DNA of 6,505 bases, from contig JAISJX010000132.1 of assembly GCA_031261145.1 (NCBI GenBank), forward strand, positions 1 to 6,505. Reading direction: 5' to 3'. Both the position numbers and the translations under genes were made by a program. How positions within the stretch are numbered: the first letter of the stretch is position 1; each line of letters starts with the position of its first letter. Source of the stretch: Tannerella sp. (GTDB lineage Bacteria > Bacteroidota > Bacteroidia > Bacteroidales > Tannerellaceae). Positions 6,054 through 6,505 of this stretch are shown piece after piece. The notes beneath the pieces are model-generated. The model made no database searches, had not been told where the DNA came from, and saw only the letters and a list, made by a program, of their open reading frames with translations.

Positions 6054-6505
6054 ATGAAGAATATTGTTCAAGGAAGCCTTATTACCACATTTCGCTGTAA
6101 TGCAAAATGTAACATGTGTAATATTTGGAAACATCAAACCAAAAAGGAGGACGAAATAGATTATACCTGTTACGAAAACCTCCCGGACGGGTTACGCATA
6201 AATATCACCGGGGGAGAGGCGACGATAAGAGAAGATATAGATAAGATTTTCGGTATATTGTACCCTAAAGCATCTCTGTTGGAATTAAGTACGAACGGAT
6301 ATAATACGGAAAAGATCGTCGCATTAGCCAATAAATATCCCAAGATTCTGATCCGGGTAAGTCTGGAAGGGTTGCCGGCGCTGAATGATGCCAAAAGAGG
6401 CATGAGAAACGGTTTTGATCATGCCCTCCGGACGATGTTGGAATTGAAAAAGACCAAATGCAAGAACATTGGTTTTTCGGTTGTTATTTCTCCCGATAAC
6501 TATGA
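6054..6505 (+). CDS. Radical SAM enzyme, N-terminal part (3' end outside window)
   Basis: The frame is open from ATG 6054 to the right edge, giving 150 codons, so the gene is truncated by the window. The CX3CX2C motif that binds the [4Fe-4S] cluster is C15-NAK-C19-NM-C22, followed by NIWK as in many radical SAM/SPASM-type proteins. ITGGEATIRED at 51-61 holds the GGE motif that contacts S-adenosylmethionine, with Ala where Pro is usual. LSTNGYN and IRVSLEGLPALND match the next two strands of the partial TIM barrel. The start is well placed because the Cys motif lies about 15 residues from the N-terminus. The gene begins 25 bases after the glycosyltransferase stop and is likely in the same operon. 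Enzymes of this group generate a 5'-deoxyadenosyl radical; the substrate is unknown. Whether a C-terminal SPASM or other domain exists cannot be seen. Confidence 0.93.
   Translation, partial: MKNIVQGSLITTFRCNAKCNMCNIWKHQTKKEDEIDYTCYENLPDGLRINITGGEATIREDIDKIFGILYPKASLLELSTNGYNTEKIVALANKYPKILIRVSLEGLPALNDAKRGMRNGFDHALRTMLELKKTKCKNIGFSVVISPDNY

Overview
The window looks like chromosomal DNA of a member of the Bacteroidales (Bacteroides, Parabacteroides or a relative). The main reason is a SusC/SusD gene pair whose SusD carries a lipobox signal peptide followed by acidic residues. There are also no strong Shine-Dalgarno sites, and the intergenic DNA is rich in palindromes. The genus is a guess.

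Layout, all genes on the + strand. Positions 1-2511 hold the C-terminal 836 codons of a SusC/RagA-type TonB-dependent outer-membrane transporter; its start lies left of the window. Positions 2523-4112 hold a complete SusD/RagB-type surface lipoprotein, 11 bases downstream and surely co-transcribed. Together they would form a lidded outer-membrane importer for a glycan or peptide ligand that cannot be named. No hydrolase, sensor or anti-sigma gene is visible beside them.

Positions 4113-4837 (725 bases) hold no convincing gene but are densely structured. In order they contain a nested inverted-repeat element built from CGCAGATT/AATCTGCG words (4121-4212), some short hairpins, a near-perfect 33-base palindrome (4317-4349), and seven contiguous 42-base tandem repeats (4372-4665). 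A small hairpin (4713-4729) and an AT-rich leader that probably carries the promoter of the next operon follow. Because 42 is a multiple of three and the units are poor in stop codons, five of six frames stay open through the array. I treat those open frames as artefacts.

Positions 4838-6028 encode a GT4-family glycosyltransferase of the capsule/exopolysaccharide type, and 6054-6505 the N-terminal 150 codons of a radical SAM enzyme that runs off the right edge. These two are closely spaced and look like the start of a polysaccharide (or glycoconjugate) biosynthesis operon unrelated to the SusCD pair. The repeat-rich interval is therefore the boundary between a nutrient-uptake locus and a surface-glycan locus. 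The most unusual item is the 42-base array: it has two unit subtypes, alternating internal units and distinctive end units.
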